Assembly: GCA_016872215.1 (NCBI GenBank)
Contig: VHAX01000007.1
Location: forward strand, 27,122 to 91,121
From: Sphingomonadales bacterium
GTDB lineage: Bacteria; Bacteroidota; Bacteroidia; UBA7662
Length of the DNA stretch: 64,000 bases
Reading direction: 5' to 3'
Below are positions 34,708 to 42,921 of this stretch, piece by piece. Position 1 is the stretch's first letter; the number at the start of each line of letters is the position of its first letter. The position numbers and the translations under genes are program-made. The notes beneath the pieces are model-generated. The model saw nothing but the letters and a program-made list of their open reading frames with translations. It was not told the DNA's origin and did no database searches.

Positions 34708-35187
34708 TCAACGGGCAGGATCTCTTCTGAGATCAGAATCGGCTCTCTGGTCGGAGAAGTAGCGGTAATGAAAAAAGAGCAGGCCATAACTTTCGCCGGG
34801 CTGGGCTGTGGTGTGCTTGTGGTGCATACGGTGTGCCGTCCTGAGGGCTATTAAATAACGGGAAACTGGCTTTGGGAATGAGCCCAACCGTGAATGAACC
34901 AAAATATCATGCAAAACGAAATATACGAGTCCATATACAGATACGCCTGCACCTGCATATCCCCAAAAAATGGGAATAATCTCAAGGAATCCACCAAAAA
35001 GCAAAGCCACTCCAACTGAACCGAACAACACAGCAAACCAATCATTTAGTTCCCATCCACCTTTCGGTTTGTGGTGTGTTTGATGAATCCACCACAGGGG
35101 GCCATGCATTAGGTAGCGGTGAATGAGAGAAGATACCACTTCAATGCCCAGGAAGCCGGTGATCCATCCAAAAATTACCGTCAGCAT
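34708..35187 (-). CDS. crtZ: Beta-carotene hydroxylase
   Basis: 159 residues, the usual CrtZ length. The four histidine clusters of the di-iron membrane hydroxylases are all present: HRYLMHG, HQTHH, HDILVHSR and HRMHHKHT. CrtZ adds 3-hydroxyl groups to beta-ionone rings, which implies that the organism makes a cyclic carotenoid although no cyclase is visible here. The start overlaps the end of the B12-dependent MerR gene by 7 bp, so the regulator and the hydroxylase share a transcript. Confidence 0.93.
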   Translation of the reverse strand: MLTVIFGWITGFLGIEVVSSLIHRYLMHGPLWWIHQTHHKPKGGWELNDWFAVLFGSVGVALLFGGFLEIIPIFWGYAGAGVSVYGLVYFVLHDILVHSRLGSFPKPVSRYLIALRTAHRMHHKHTTAQPGESYGLLFFHYRYFSDQRADSDLRRDPAR

Positions 35188-36128
35188 ACTGTCTCAAAAC
35201 AATCTATCAAATCCGAAAAATCGCTCATGAGAGTGACCCCATGAAGGGAATTCTCCGACGATGCATTTAGGGCAGATTTTCCTGAGGCTAAAATTTCAGT
35301 CTGGGGGAAATCAGTACACAATTGCATCAAATAATCAGCAGCGGTTATGTCAACCTGCGCCGATGTTAAAATACACAAAAGCGCCTGTGGCTTGTAGGTC
35401 AAATAGATCGTTTTGAGATCACAATAGGGCACATTCGCCCCTAAATATACTGTATGGTGGCCTCTGGATCGAATCACGTAATGGGCAAAAAGAAGTCCCA
35501 GTTCGTGAAATTCATCTTCTGGCAGAAAGAGCAGGTATTTTCTGGAATTCTCGTGCTCAGCAAAATCGATTTGGTCGATCGAAACAATCAGCTTCTGACG
35601 GATCAAATGGGTTATGAAATGCTCATGAGCTGGGGTTATGGTTCCGGTCTGCCACATGAAACCGATGGCCCGAAAAAATGGAAAAACTATATCGAGCATG
35701 ACCCGCTCCAAGCCCGAATCCCGAATAAATACGGAGAGTAGCTGAGTGAAACCCGGCTCATTGAGCTGCAGCATGTGCATGGTGAGCGATTGGATGCGGA
35801 TTTCATTGCCAGTGCAGGTCAGACTCAGGTCCAATACCCGGCTCGACAATTCCTCCTCACTCATCCGGGCCAAAACCGATACTTTGTAGCCTTGTTGACT
35901 CAAGTAAGACAGGTTGAGCAGTTTTCTGAGATCAGTTTCATTATAGTATCTGATGTTTCCAGGGGTGCGACGGGGCTCGAACATTTGGAATCTTTGTTCC
36001 CACATCCGAATGGTGTGTGCCTTCACACCACTCAAAACCTCCATATCTTTGATTGAGAACTGTTTCACCCCAACAAAACACCCTATTGGGATTTTTGTTT
36101 TCCGTGGCTCCTTCTTTATCATCAACAT
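35181..36128 (-). CDS. carH: MerR-family B12-binding photoreceptor regulator (CarH/LitR type)
   Basis: 315 residues; an ATG two codons in is equally possible. An N-terminal MerR helix-turn-helix (QFSIKDMEVLSGVKAHTIRM, then RTPGNIRYY) is followed by a four-helix cap and a B12-binding Rossmann domain. The cap holds W159-x9-E169-H170, the exact spacing of Trp131/Glu141/His142 that contact the adenosyl group in Thermus CarH. The Rossmann domain has E206-F-H208-ELG, the ExHxxG lower-ligand motif. CarH tetramers repress carotenoid genes in the dark and fall apart when light breaks the Co-C bond. Overlap with crtZ supports that role. No clean TAnnTTTG box lies upstream; the start codon overlaps a small CAACA/TGTTG inverted repeat. 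Confidence 0.9.
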   Translation of the reverse strand: MLMIKKEPRKTKIPIGCFVGVKQFSIKDMEVLSGVKAHTIRMWEQRFQMFEPRRTPGNIRYYNETDLRKLLNLSYLSQQGYKVSVLARMSEEELSSRVLDLSLTCTGNEIRIQSLTMHMLQLNEPGFTQLLSVFIRDSGLERVMLDIVFPFFRAIGFMWQTGTITPAHEHFITHLIRQKLIVSIDQIDFAEHENSRKYLLFLPEDEFHELGLLFAHYVIRSRGHHTVYLGANVPYCDLKTIYLTYKPQALLCILTSAQVDITAADYLMQLCTDFPQTEILASGKSALNASSENSLHGVTLMSDFSDLIDCFETVC

Positions 36129-36205
36129 ATTCTGTTGGATCTAAATATGATTGAAATTATATCCTAAACCACTACGATCCGGCTTATGGTTTTACCGAAA
36201 TAACC

Positions 36206-36236
36206 TTGCGCGCTTTGTAGAAAACCGCTATAATTG
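36206..36236 (+). promoter_or_regulatory. Promoter for the 36256 gene cluster
   Basis: TTG (36206-36208), 20-bp spacer, TATAATTG (36229-36236; one mismatch to TAnnTTTG). Start of transcription near 36242, 14 nt before the ATG. It would drive the hypothetical gene, DUF3822, rsmD and coaD. Confidence 0.45.
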
Positions 36237-36255
36237 TCCGTCAATTGAATAGAAT

Positions 36256-36792
36256 ATGAATCGCACATCTATCATTCAAATAGCCTTGTTTTTGGTCGTT
36301 GTGGTACTCTCCTATATGTTGGTGGAGGAGATCGCTGAACCCATACGATTCGAAAAAGAACGTGACAGGCGCTATGCACATGTCATCGATCGTTTGAAAC
36401 TCATTCGTGACGCACAGGTAGCTTATCGGGAGGTTAAGGGGCAGTTTGCCGACAATTGGGATTCGCTGATGATTGTTGCCCGTGACGGCAAGTTTAAGGT
36501 GATTAAAGTAATCGGTAACCCTGACGACTCGCTTGACATTCTCAAGGGAATAGAATACGAAACGATATATGTAAGCATCAAGGACTCCATTTTCAGGGAC
36601 AAATCGATAGATTCATTGCCGTTTATTCCCTTTACCGATGGTAAAAAATTTGAACTGAGGGCTGGAAAAATTAAAAAAGGTGCGGTGGAAATCAGCGTTT
36701 TTGAAGTAGAAGATACAGCACCCTTCGATACCAGAAAGGTGTTGAGGGTAGGTTCCATGACCGATGCCAGCCTCTCTGGAAATTGGGAATGA
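36256..36792 (+). CDS. Conserved hypothetical protein with one N-terminal membrane helix
   Basis: 178 residues. MNRTSIIQIALFLVVVVLSY is a membrane anchor, followed by a charged helix (FEKERDRRYAHVIDRLKLIR) that resembles the N-terminal helix of pseudopilins, then a beta-rich domain (VKGQFADNWDSLMIVARDGK). This is a Bacteroidota-type protein I know only as a hypothetical. It overlaps the DUF3822 gene by 29 bp, so the two are translated together. Confidence 0.75.
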   Translation: MNRTSIIQIALFLVVVVLSYMLVEEIAEPIRFEKERDRRYAHVIDRLKLIRDAQVAYREVKGQFADNWDSLMIVARDGKFKVIKVIGNPDDSLDILKGIEYETIYVSIKDSIFRDKSIDSLPFIPFTDGKKFELRAGKIKKGAVEISVFEVEDTAPFDTRKVLRVGSMTDASLSGNWE

Positions 36793-37699
36793 CCCAAGCT
36801 TCTGGCTCTGGTCGGCTCAGAATCTGGAAGAATTAACATCAGCCCAAAAATCCTTTCGGCTGGTTTTAACCATCGGGCATTCGGAATGGTATCTTTTGGG
36901 AGCAGATTCAGTCACAAACCATTGTGTGATCAGCCTATATGGTGGTGTCCCGCCTCAATGGGAGCACCGCACACTACTCGAACAATTCAAATGGTTAGAC
37001 GGTGCAATCAAAAGTGTGCTTCCAATGTCAATTTTCGAGGATGCATCTTGTTCGGATACTGTACCCCTGTTGATGCTAGTGTCTGCAGCATGTAGCACCC
37101 TGCCCCTATCGGTGTGCCGCGACAAAATCCCTGCGGATTCATTGGATATCCTGTTTGGTGCTTCCGATGTTGTTTCTGATCCCTGTTTGTATCACCTACC
37201 TGAAACAGAAGTGGTAGTAGCCTCACGATTTGGCCGTGGCGTTGTGGAGGCTGTCGGAGAAATCTTCCCCGGTTACCGCCTGTTTGCTTATGAAGCCGCA
37301 GCAATTTCGCGATTTCTCAAACCGACTACTGGAATCGGACCTCGGTTGGCAGACACGGCCGAACTGCTCATTTGTCGACTCGACAACCGCATTTTGGTGG
37401 CCCAAAAGAGAAACAGCTGCCTGCAGGCATGTAACACTTTTGAAGCAGCGACACCGGAAGAAGTACTTTATTACGCCCTTCTGCTCGACCAGGGTGTTTC
37501 TGGCTCGGTCTTTCTGGCAGGATTTGATGCAAAAGAGGAGGAATCGCTAAACCCCCTGCTTGTTGAGTCATTTGGACTATGCAACCCATCATCCTGGATA
37601 CTAGAGGAGCCTTCGACGGCCGAAGCTGAGCCCTGGAATCAGTACCCAAATGTATCAACCCCCGCCTTAGCCGCCTATTTAATCAGCAACCCCATCTGA
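36764..37699 (+). CDS. DUF3822 family protein
   Basis: 311 residues. The pattern fits DUF3822, an actin/hexokinase-like (ASKHA) fold family of Bacteroidota: FRLVLTIGHSEWYLLGADS near the start and TPEEVLYYALLLDQGVSGSV later. Function unknown; the family sits next to rsmD and coaD in many genomes, as here. The TGA stop overlaps the ATG of rsmD (TGATG). Confidence 0.78.
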   Translation: MPASLEIGNDPSFWLWSAQNLEELTSAQKSFRLVLTIGHSEWYLLGADSVTNHCVISLYGGVPPQWEHRTLLEQFKWLDGAIKSVLPMSIFEDASCSDTVPLLMLVSAACSTLPLSVCRDKIPADSLDILFGASDVVSDPCLYHLPETEVVVASRFGRGVVEAVGEIFPGYRLFAYEAAAISRFLKPTTGIGPRLADTAELLICRLDNRILVAQKRNSCLQACNTFEAATPEEVLYYALLLDQGVSGSVFLAGFDAKEEESLNPLLVESFGLCNPSSWILEEPSTAEAEPWNQYPNVSTPALAAYLISNPI

Positions 37700-38235
37700 T
37701 GCGCATCACTGGAGGCACTTTGAGCGGCCGAAAATTGAGTGTCCCCAAGCTGCCTGATGTACGACCAACTACCGAAAGGGCAAGAGAATCACTGCTGAAC
37801 TGGCTATCGAACCGAATCGATTTTTCAACCTGCTCCATCACAGAACTGTTTGCCGGCACAGGTGTGGTATCCTTCGAGATGATTTCGAGGGGCTGCCCTA
37901 AGGCCATATGTGTGGACATACAATCGGTTTGCTGTCAAACAATATCATCTATTGCCCAGAAATGGAACCTGCCCGTCGAAGTGGTGTGTGCCGATGCCTT
38001 TCATTTTATCGAACACGCGCAACCCGTCGGACTGGTTTTCGCAGACCCCCCCTATCGACTGCCTCTGCTGCATACCCTACCCCAAAAAATCATGAGTTCG
38101 GCTCTGCTCACAAATGGAGGAATCCTGATTTTGGAGCATGACCAAACATACAACTTCGGGGACCTTATAGGCTATAAGGAGTCGCGGCGCTACGGGGAAG
38201 GTGTATTCAGTATATTTGAGGTTTTATCCACTTAA
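37699..38235 (+). CDS. rsmD: 16S rRNA (guanine(966)-N2)-methyltransferase
   Basis: 178 residues. It starts MRITGGTLSGRKLSVPKLPD and VRPTTERARESLLNWL, the RsmD N-terminus. The SAM motif is ITELFAGTGVVSFEMISRG and the N6/N2-methyltransferase catalytic motif is VFADPPYRLP. It methylates G966 of 16S rRNA (E. coli numbering) during 30S assembly. It is translationally coupled to the DUF3822 gene upstream and lies 9 bp before coaD. Confidence 0.94.
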   Translation: MRITGGTLSGRKLSVPKLPDVRPTTERARESLLNWLSNRIDFSTCSITELFAGTGVVSFEMISRGCPKAICVDIQSVCCQTISSIAQKWNLPVEVVCADAFHFIEHAQPVGLVFADPPYRLPLLHTLPQKIMSSALLTNGGILILEHDQTYNFGDLIGYKESRRYGEGVFSIFEVLST

Positions 38236-38244
38236 ATCACTCCT

Positions 38245-38709
38245 GTGAATGACGTAGCCCTATTTCCCGGAACCTTTGACCCCATTACCCTAGGGCATCA
38301 GCTCCTCATTGAAAGGGGCTTGCAACAGTTCCCGGAAATCTGGATTGGTATTGGCGAAAACCAGGGTAAAACAACCCTTTACACTCTCGCGGAACGAATG
38401 CAGATGCTCGAACAAGCGTTTGCACATCTCAAGAACGTCAAGATTCTGTCTTACACTGGACTAACCGCTGTTTTTTGTCGCAAGGAGGGAATTAATTGGA
38501 TTTTGCGGGGGTTGCGCAATACCCAGGACTTCGAGTATGAACGCAACATCGCTCAACTCAATCTGGAATTGTATGGTGTCGACACCCTATTTTTGGCATG
38601 TGATCCCAAAGCCAGCCACATCTCATCGACTCTTGTGCGCGACATAATCTGTCATGGGAGCGATGCGTCGGCCCTGCTACCACCCGGAATGGTCATCCCC
38701 CCAAAATAG
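38245..38709 (+). CDS. coaD: Pantetheine-phosphate adenylyltransferase
   Basis: 154 residues from a GTG at 38245. The nucleotidyltransferase motif ALFPGTFDPITLGHQLLIER contains the TxGH nucleotide-binding signature. The C-terminal ASHISSTLVRDI corresponds to the ISSTxVR motif. It adenylates 4'-phosphopantetheine to dephospho-CoA, the penultimate step of CoA synthesis. Last gene of the rsmD operon. Confidence 0.95.
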   Translation: MNDVALFPGTFDPITLGHQLLIERGLQQFPEIWIGIGENQGKTTLYTLAERMQMLEQAFAHLKNVKILSYTGLTAVFCRKEGINWILRGLRNTQDFEYERNIAQLNLELYGVDTLFLACDPKASHISSTLVRDIICHGSDASALLPPGMVIPPK

Positions 38710-38730
38710 TTTCAATCGGGATAGGACAAC

Positions 38731-39390
38731 TCACGGATTTTCAACACCAGTCTTCTGCAGTATCCACAACTTAGCCTCCTTCAACAAAGGCAAAAGTGAC
38801 GGATAGGTATGTGGTATCACCACCCGATTCCAAGCAGATGGCTCAATCCAGGCCACTTTTTCAATGCCCTCCTCCACCTGAGGTCTAGGAATTCCTCTGT
38901 AGCAGGTTGACATACCGAACCAACTGGTCTGCTTAACCACATGCTGCCCTTCAAATAGGTATATGTGCCAGGTATCCGAAAATCTTCCTTTCAATTCCAG
39001 TTGACCAACACCGCATTCCTCCTCAACTTCCCTCAAGGCCGTTTGACCGGGCGACTCTCCTGGCTCCATTTTGCCCTTAGGTAAATCCCAACGTCCGAAT
39101 CGGTAGATAAACAGTGCCTTACCTCCACACTCCACAACCCCACCAGCCGCCTGAATCCCCTTCATGGAGCGAACAAAATCCTGAAAAAATGTCTGGGGAT
39201 CCTCAACATGAACAGAAATTTCCCGAATGGTGTTGTCCTGCTCCAATTTCTTAAGCCAGCGATGCAGGTCGGGAATACGGGGTCCTCGCAAGACAATTCG
39301 CCCAACGAGGGGTGTCCAGCTCTCATTTTCGGAAAAGTTGATGACCCGATCCGAAACAAAAATGCGGTATTTTTGTATGTATGAACCCAC
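38731..39390 (-). CDS. NUDIX hydrolase
   Basis: 219 residues from a GTG at 39390. The Nudix box spans residues 106-127 (GKMEPGESPGQTALREVEEE followed by CG), giving the catalytic REVEEE helix. An N-terminal domain of about 75 residues (YIQKYRIFVSDRVINFSENE) precedes it, as in a Bacteroidota subfamily. It hydrolyses a nucleoside-diphosphate-linked substrate that cannot be deduced. Its start codon lies 10 bp inside the divergent pyrE gene. No in-frame ATG is available nearby, so this start is the best choice. Confidence 0.85.
   Translation of the reverse strand: MGSYIQKYRIFVSDRVINFSENESWTPLVGRIVLRGPRIPDLHRWLKKLEQDNTIREISVHVEDPQTFFQDFVRSMKGIQAAGGVVECGGKALFIYRFGRWDLPKGKMEPGESPGQTALREVEEECGVGQLELKGRFSDTWHIYLFEGQHVVKQTSWFGMSTCYRGIPRPQVEEGIEKVAWIEPSAWNRVVIPHTYPSLLPLLKEAKLWILQKTGVENP
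39368..39375 (+). promoter_or_regulatory. -7 box of pyrE
   Basis: TATTTTTG ends 5 bp before the pyrE ATG, predicting a leaderless mRNA. It lies within the first codons of the divergent NUDIX gene. The nearest TTG is 27 bp upstream, longer than ideal. Confidence 0.4.
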
Positions 39391-40022
39391 AACAAACAGC
39401 GGAACAAATTGCGAAACTTCTGCTGAAAATAAAAGCCGTTAGTCTATCCCCCAAATCACCATTTAAATGGGCGAGTGGCTGGCTTTCTCCAATCTATTGC
39501 GACAACCGTCTCACTCTGGGCGAGCCACATACGCGTTCATTTATTGCGGATGCGCTGAGTCATCATATTCAGCAAAATATGCCCTACCCAAAAGCCATTG
39601 CGGGGGTGGCCACGGCCGCAATTCCCCAGGCAGCTCTGGTTGCTGATCGACTTCAATTGCCCATGCTGTATGTGCGTCCGGAACCCAAGCAACACGGACG
39701 CGGTCAACAGATCGAGGGACAAACATTTCCGGGTTCGAGTGTGGTGCTGATTGAGGATTTGATTTCCACAGGAGGAAGCTCCTTGAAAGCGGCACTGGCC
39801 GTACAGGAGGCCGGAATGAAGGTGCTTTCTGTCGTATCGGTATTCACATACGGTTTCGAACAGGCAAAAAATTTGTTTGATGACGCGAATATTCCCTGCC
39901 ATAGTTTGTGTGACTACCCTACCCTTTTGACCATAGCCCGTGAATTGGGTGAAATATCCCCTGAGGAGGTAACTATTTTAAACCAATGGAGAGACAATCC
40001 GGGGGTATGGACGGGAACCTGA
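39381..40022 (+). CDS. pyrE: Orotate phosphoribosyltransferase
   Basis: 213 residues. Substrate segments FKWASGWLSPIYCDNR and AGVATAAIPQAALVAD precede the PRPP-binding motif SSVVLIEDLISTGGSSLKAA; KQHGRGQQIEG is the flexible catalytic loop. It joins orotate and PRPP to give OMP in pyrimidine synthesis. It starts 10 bp inside the divergent NUDIX gene. Confidence 0.95.
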   Translation: MNPQQTAEQIAKLLLKIKAVSLSPKSPFKWASGWLSPIYCDNRLTLGEPHTRSFIADALSHHIQQNMPYPKAIAGVATAAIPQAALVADRLQLPMLYVRPEPKQHGRGQQIEGQTFPGSSVVLIEDLISTGGSSLKAALAVQEAGMKVLSVVSVFTYGFEQAKNLFDDANIPCHSLCDYPTLLTIARELGEISPEEVTILNQWRDNPGVWTGT

Positions 40023-40062
40023 TTCTTATGCATTCTGTGGATCATTTTGCTTCTACGAGAAA

Positions 40063-40638
40063 ATGATTATCAGAAAAAAATTACGGCGAATTATGCGAAC
40101 GAAATTGGTTTTTTTAACCGCTATTTTCGTGTTCTTATACACGCTTTCCATCGCATCTGATTCGTTTCAGAGCAATTTATCCTTCCCGCAACGAGCACAT
40201 CCCTTCCATGTAGGACTGGTGGAGGTGCAAATCGACAGCAACCAACTGGAATTGGCTGTTCGCGTTTTTACCGATGATCTGGAAATGATGTTGAGTGAGC
40301 GTTTCCGAAAGGAGGTGGATTTGACCCTTGGCGACAGTGCCATCAATTTTTGGATGCTCCATGCCATGCTGCGCGAAGATGTCAGGCTTCAAGCAGACTC
40401 ACAGGCGATTGATCTCCATTACCTCGGATGTGAGGGTGAGGAAGACGCCCTTTGGCTTTATTTGGAGCAAGATCTGGGCAAAAAAGAAATTAAAAATTGG
40501 GCGTTAAAACTCACTTTGCTCACTCAGCTTTTTCCCGAGCAGCGATTCGTGGTCCGCATCCACCAAAATGGGCACAACAAGACCCAATTGCTCACAGGCC
40601 CCGATTTCCTGATCCAATGGTCGGGGGTTGACCTCTAA
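40063..40638 (+). CDS. DUF6702 exported protein
   Basis: 191 residues. The N-terminal signal LVFLTAIFVFLYTLSIASDS is preceded by two possible ATGs (40063, 40093). The mature part opens with QRAHPFHVGLVEVQIDSN and NQLELAVRVFTDDLEMML, as in DUF6702, a periplasmic beta-sandwich family of Bacteroidota without known function. It follows pyrE by 40 bp and may be co-transcribed. Confidence 0.8.
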   Translation: MIIRKKLRRIMRTKLVFLTAIFVFLYTLSIASDSFQSNLSFPQRAHPFHVGLVEVQIDSNQLELAVRVFTDDLEMMLSERFRKEVDLTLGDSAINFWMLHAMLREDVRLQADSQAIDLHYLGCEGEEDALWLYLEQDLGKKEIKNWALKLTLLTQLFPEQRFVVRIHQNGHNKTQLLTGPDFLIQWSGVDL

Positions 40639-40645
40639 ATGACTA

Positions 40646-42070
40646 TTACTTGCCCCTGCCTTCAAACAAGATGATGAGCGTGTAAATGAGAATTTTGAAA
40701 TCGACCAAGAGCGATCGGTTCTCGATATAAAGCAAATCAAATTTCAAGCGCTCCAGCATCTGACTCAAGTTCTCCGCGTAGCCATATTTAACTTGTCCCC
40801 AACTGGTAATACCAGGCTTCACCTTAAGCAGATGCTTGTATTGTGGTGCCACCTCCATCAGTTGATCGATGTAAAAGCGACGTTCGGGTCGGGGGCCCAC
40901 AAGTGACATATCCCCCATCAATACATTGTAAAACTGGGGCAATTCATCCAAGCGCCATTTGCGCAGTGTGCGTCCGAAGGGGGTAATTCTCGGATCATTC
41001 TCGCTCGACAGCACTGGTCCACTGGCTTCGGCATCGACCACCATCGAACGAAATTTATAAATCAGGAAAGGCCTTCCGGACAGGCCAATTCGTTCCTGTC
41101 GGAACAACACCGGGCCCTTCGACCCAATCCAAACCCGTATGGCACAATACATCATAAGGGGCGAGAAAAGGATCAGAGCCATCAAAGACACGATCAAATC
41201 TACTATCCGCTTGAGACTGCTTTGCCAGGGCGGCATCAGATCGGGGTAAATCTCAATCAGCAGCAAGCCAAATATCTGTTGCATTTTGACGTGACCAAGC
41301 ATGATGTCGTACATCTCCGGAATAATCTTGATGATTGCCCCTTCATCGCGGATCAGGTTGACCACCTCATTGAAGCGGTGATGTTCCTTTTCGTCGAGGG
41401 CCAACACCACCTCTTCCACCTTATGCTTGCGGATTAGATCTGGAAGATCCTGCATATATCCAAGTGTGGGCAGTATACCTTTGAGGCTGCCCCGTGATGA
41501 GCCGTTAGTGAGACGGATGCACCCAATAAACTGGTTTCCCGTTGGTTTTCGTTGGTACTTCATCTCGTCGAGCAAATTCAGTGCTCGAGGATTATCGCCC
41601 ACCAGTAGGGTGTTGAAAGTAATCCCACCGGAATACAGTCGACCGGAGATTAGTGACAACTGCGTATAACGGGAGAGGAAAGTAAAGGAGAAATGGAGCA
41701 AAAACAGAGCTGACAGGCTGCTGTAATAATTGGTATAGCTAATGATCTGGTCATCGAGAATCAAGGCAAAAAAAAGTACCACCACACCGATGATGGTCGA
41801 CAAAAAGGTGCTGCCCAATTCGTTGAGCCTCGATTTTCGATAGATATCGTTGTAGGTTCCTGAGGCGGCATACAACATCAGCCAGCAAAGGGGAACAAGC
41901 ACAAGTCCTTTAATGAGGTTCGAGTCGAGTTCAGTCCAATCACTTACCTGCAGGGGAAGGTTCTCTACATAAAGCTTGCGGTAGCGAAAGAACAAAAACC
42001 AAGCGAGCAAGGCCGACAACCAATCGCCGGCAACATAGGCAATGGCATCATATCGCTTCCGGTTCACCAC
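40646..42070 (-). CDS. Undecaprenyl-phosphate sugar phosphotransferase (WcaJ/PglC-type)
   Basis: 474 residues. Several N-terminal membrane helices and a CoA-binding-like region (TFNTLLVGDNPRALNLLDEM) are followed by the bacterial sugar transferase domain: LKRIVDLIVSLMALILFSPL, VLFRQERIGLSGRPFLIYKF, then DELPQFYNVLM and GDMSLVGPRPE. Such enzymes transfer a hexose-1-phosphate to undecaprenyl phosphate, starting exopolysaccharide or O-antigen synthesis at the inner membrane. The start overlaps the end of the lipoprotein gene by 7 bp. Confidence 0.92.
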   Translation of the reverse strand: MVNRKRYDAIAYVAGDWLSALLAWFLFFRYRKLYVENLPLQVSDWTELDSNLIKGLVLVPLCWLMLYAASGTYNDIYRKSRLNELGSTFLSTIIGVVVLFFALILDDQIISYTNYYSSLSALFLLHFSFTFLSRYTQLSLISGRLYSGGITFNTLLVGDNPRALNLLDEMKYQRKPTGNQFIGCIRLTNGSSRGSLKGILPTLGYMQDLPDLIRKHKVEEVVLALDEKEHHRFNEVVNLIRDEGAIIKIIPEMYDIMLGHVKMQQIFGLLLIEIYPDLMPPWQSSLKRIVDLIVSLMALILFSPLMMYCAIRVWIGSKGPVLFRQERIGLSGRPFLIYKFRSMVVDAEASGPVLSSENDPRITPFGRTLRKWRLDELPQFYNVLMGDMSLVGPRPERRFYIDQLMEVAPQYKHLLKVKPGITSWGQVKYGYAENLSQMLERLKFDLLYIENRSLLVDFKILIYTLIILFEGRGK

Positions 42071-42921
42071 AGTAACTTTAGATTATCGAGCCAGACCGAC
42101 CCTATCGCACCTAATGTCGGCTCGTGGCGGGCGGTGATGAGTATTCGGTAGGTATATCCCGGTGTCCGCTGCAGAAATGGCGAAAAATTGACATATTGCT
42201 TTTTCCATTCCTGAGGAGAGGGAGCAAATACCACAATCGGAAGATCTGTGATGGAACCGGTAGGACCTATGATCTGCAATCCTATTTCAAATGCTTGGGT
42301 GTTTCGGTAGTTTATTTCCAGAAAAACGGGGAGTAATCCAACACCCGGCGGTGAAAAGGCCTGGATTCCCTCCGCCTGAAAATAGGGTGCGCGTGCATCC
42401 ACACCGATATACATGGATCGGGCGCCCTCAAATACCTCTAAGGGATTGTCGCTCCGTCCGATGGTGGTGTCGCTCGAGGGCGACGACCGAAGGCTGAATC
42501 CTTGTCCCTCGAAATCCTCCATCCAGGCGAATTGAGCGGACGTGCGGTAGGTAACCTCTGGTCTGACCGTATCGGTTTGACCAGCCCACAGATCCACTGA
42601 AGCGGCGGCCTGGGTATAAAATGGATAAATCGCACGGGTGGCGGAAATTCCGTTTAGCAAAACGCCAGCGCTAAGCGCCATATCTATTTGTCCTTCCCTT
42701 AAAATTGGGAAATGTGCAGGTAAAGGGTAAACGCCCTGAAGGTCGCTATCGATGAACACCCATACGTCCTTGATATTTGAGCTGCCACTTCCATGTTCGG
42801 CGTAGATTGTCTCCAAGGTAAAGTCAGGTATGTAAATGTAAGAAGGGATTCCTTTGTCGGCCGTATACAAACTGCATCCGGTCAAAACACATAAAAACAA
42901 AATCGCACGTATTCTCGTCAT
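42064..42921 (-). CDS. Conserved lipoprotein between an oxidoreductase and a sugar transferase
   Basis: 285 residues. MTRIRAILFLCVLTGCSLYT gives a lipobox with Cys at 16. The rest is beta-rich without a family I can name (PSYIYIPDFTLET, YIGVDARAPYFQAEG, GSVWLDNLKLLW). The ending resembles carbohydrate-binding-like jelly rolls. It starts with an ATGA overlap from the Gfo/Idh gene and ends overlapping the sugar transferase, so all three form one operon. A link to polysaccharide export is suggested only by that context. Confidence 0.8.
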   Translation of the reverse strand: MTRIRAILFLCVLTGCSLYTADKGIPSYIYIPDFTLETIYAEHGSGSSNIKDVWVFIDSDLQGVYPLPAHFPILREGQIDMALSAGVLLNGISATRAIYPFYTQAAASVDLWAGQTDTVRPEVTYRTSAQFAWMEDFEGQGFSLRSSPSSDTTIGRSDNPLEVFEGARSMYIGVDARAPYFQAEGIQAFSPPGVGLLPVFLEINYRNTQAFEIGLQIIGPTGSITDLPIVVFAPSPQEWKKQYVNFSPFLQRTPGYTYRILITARHEPTLGAIGSVWLDNLKLLW

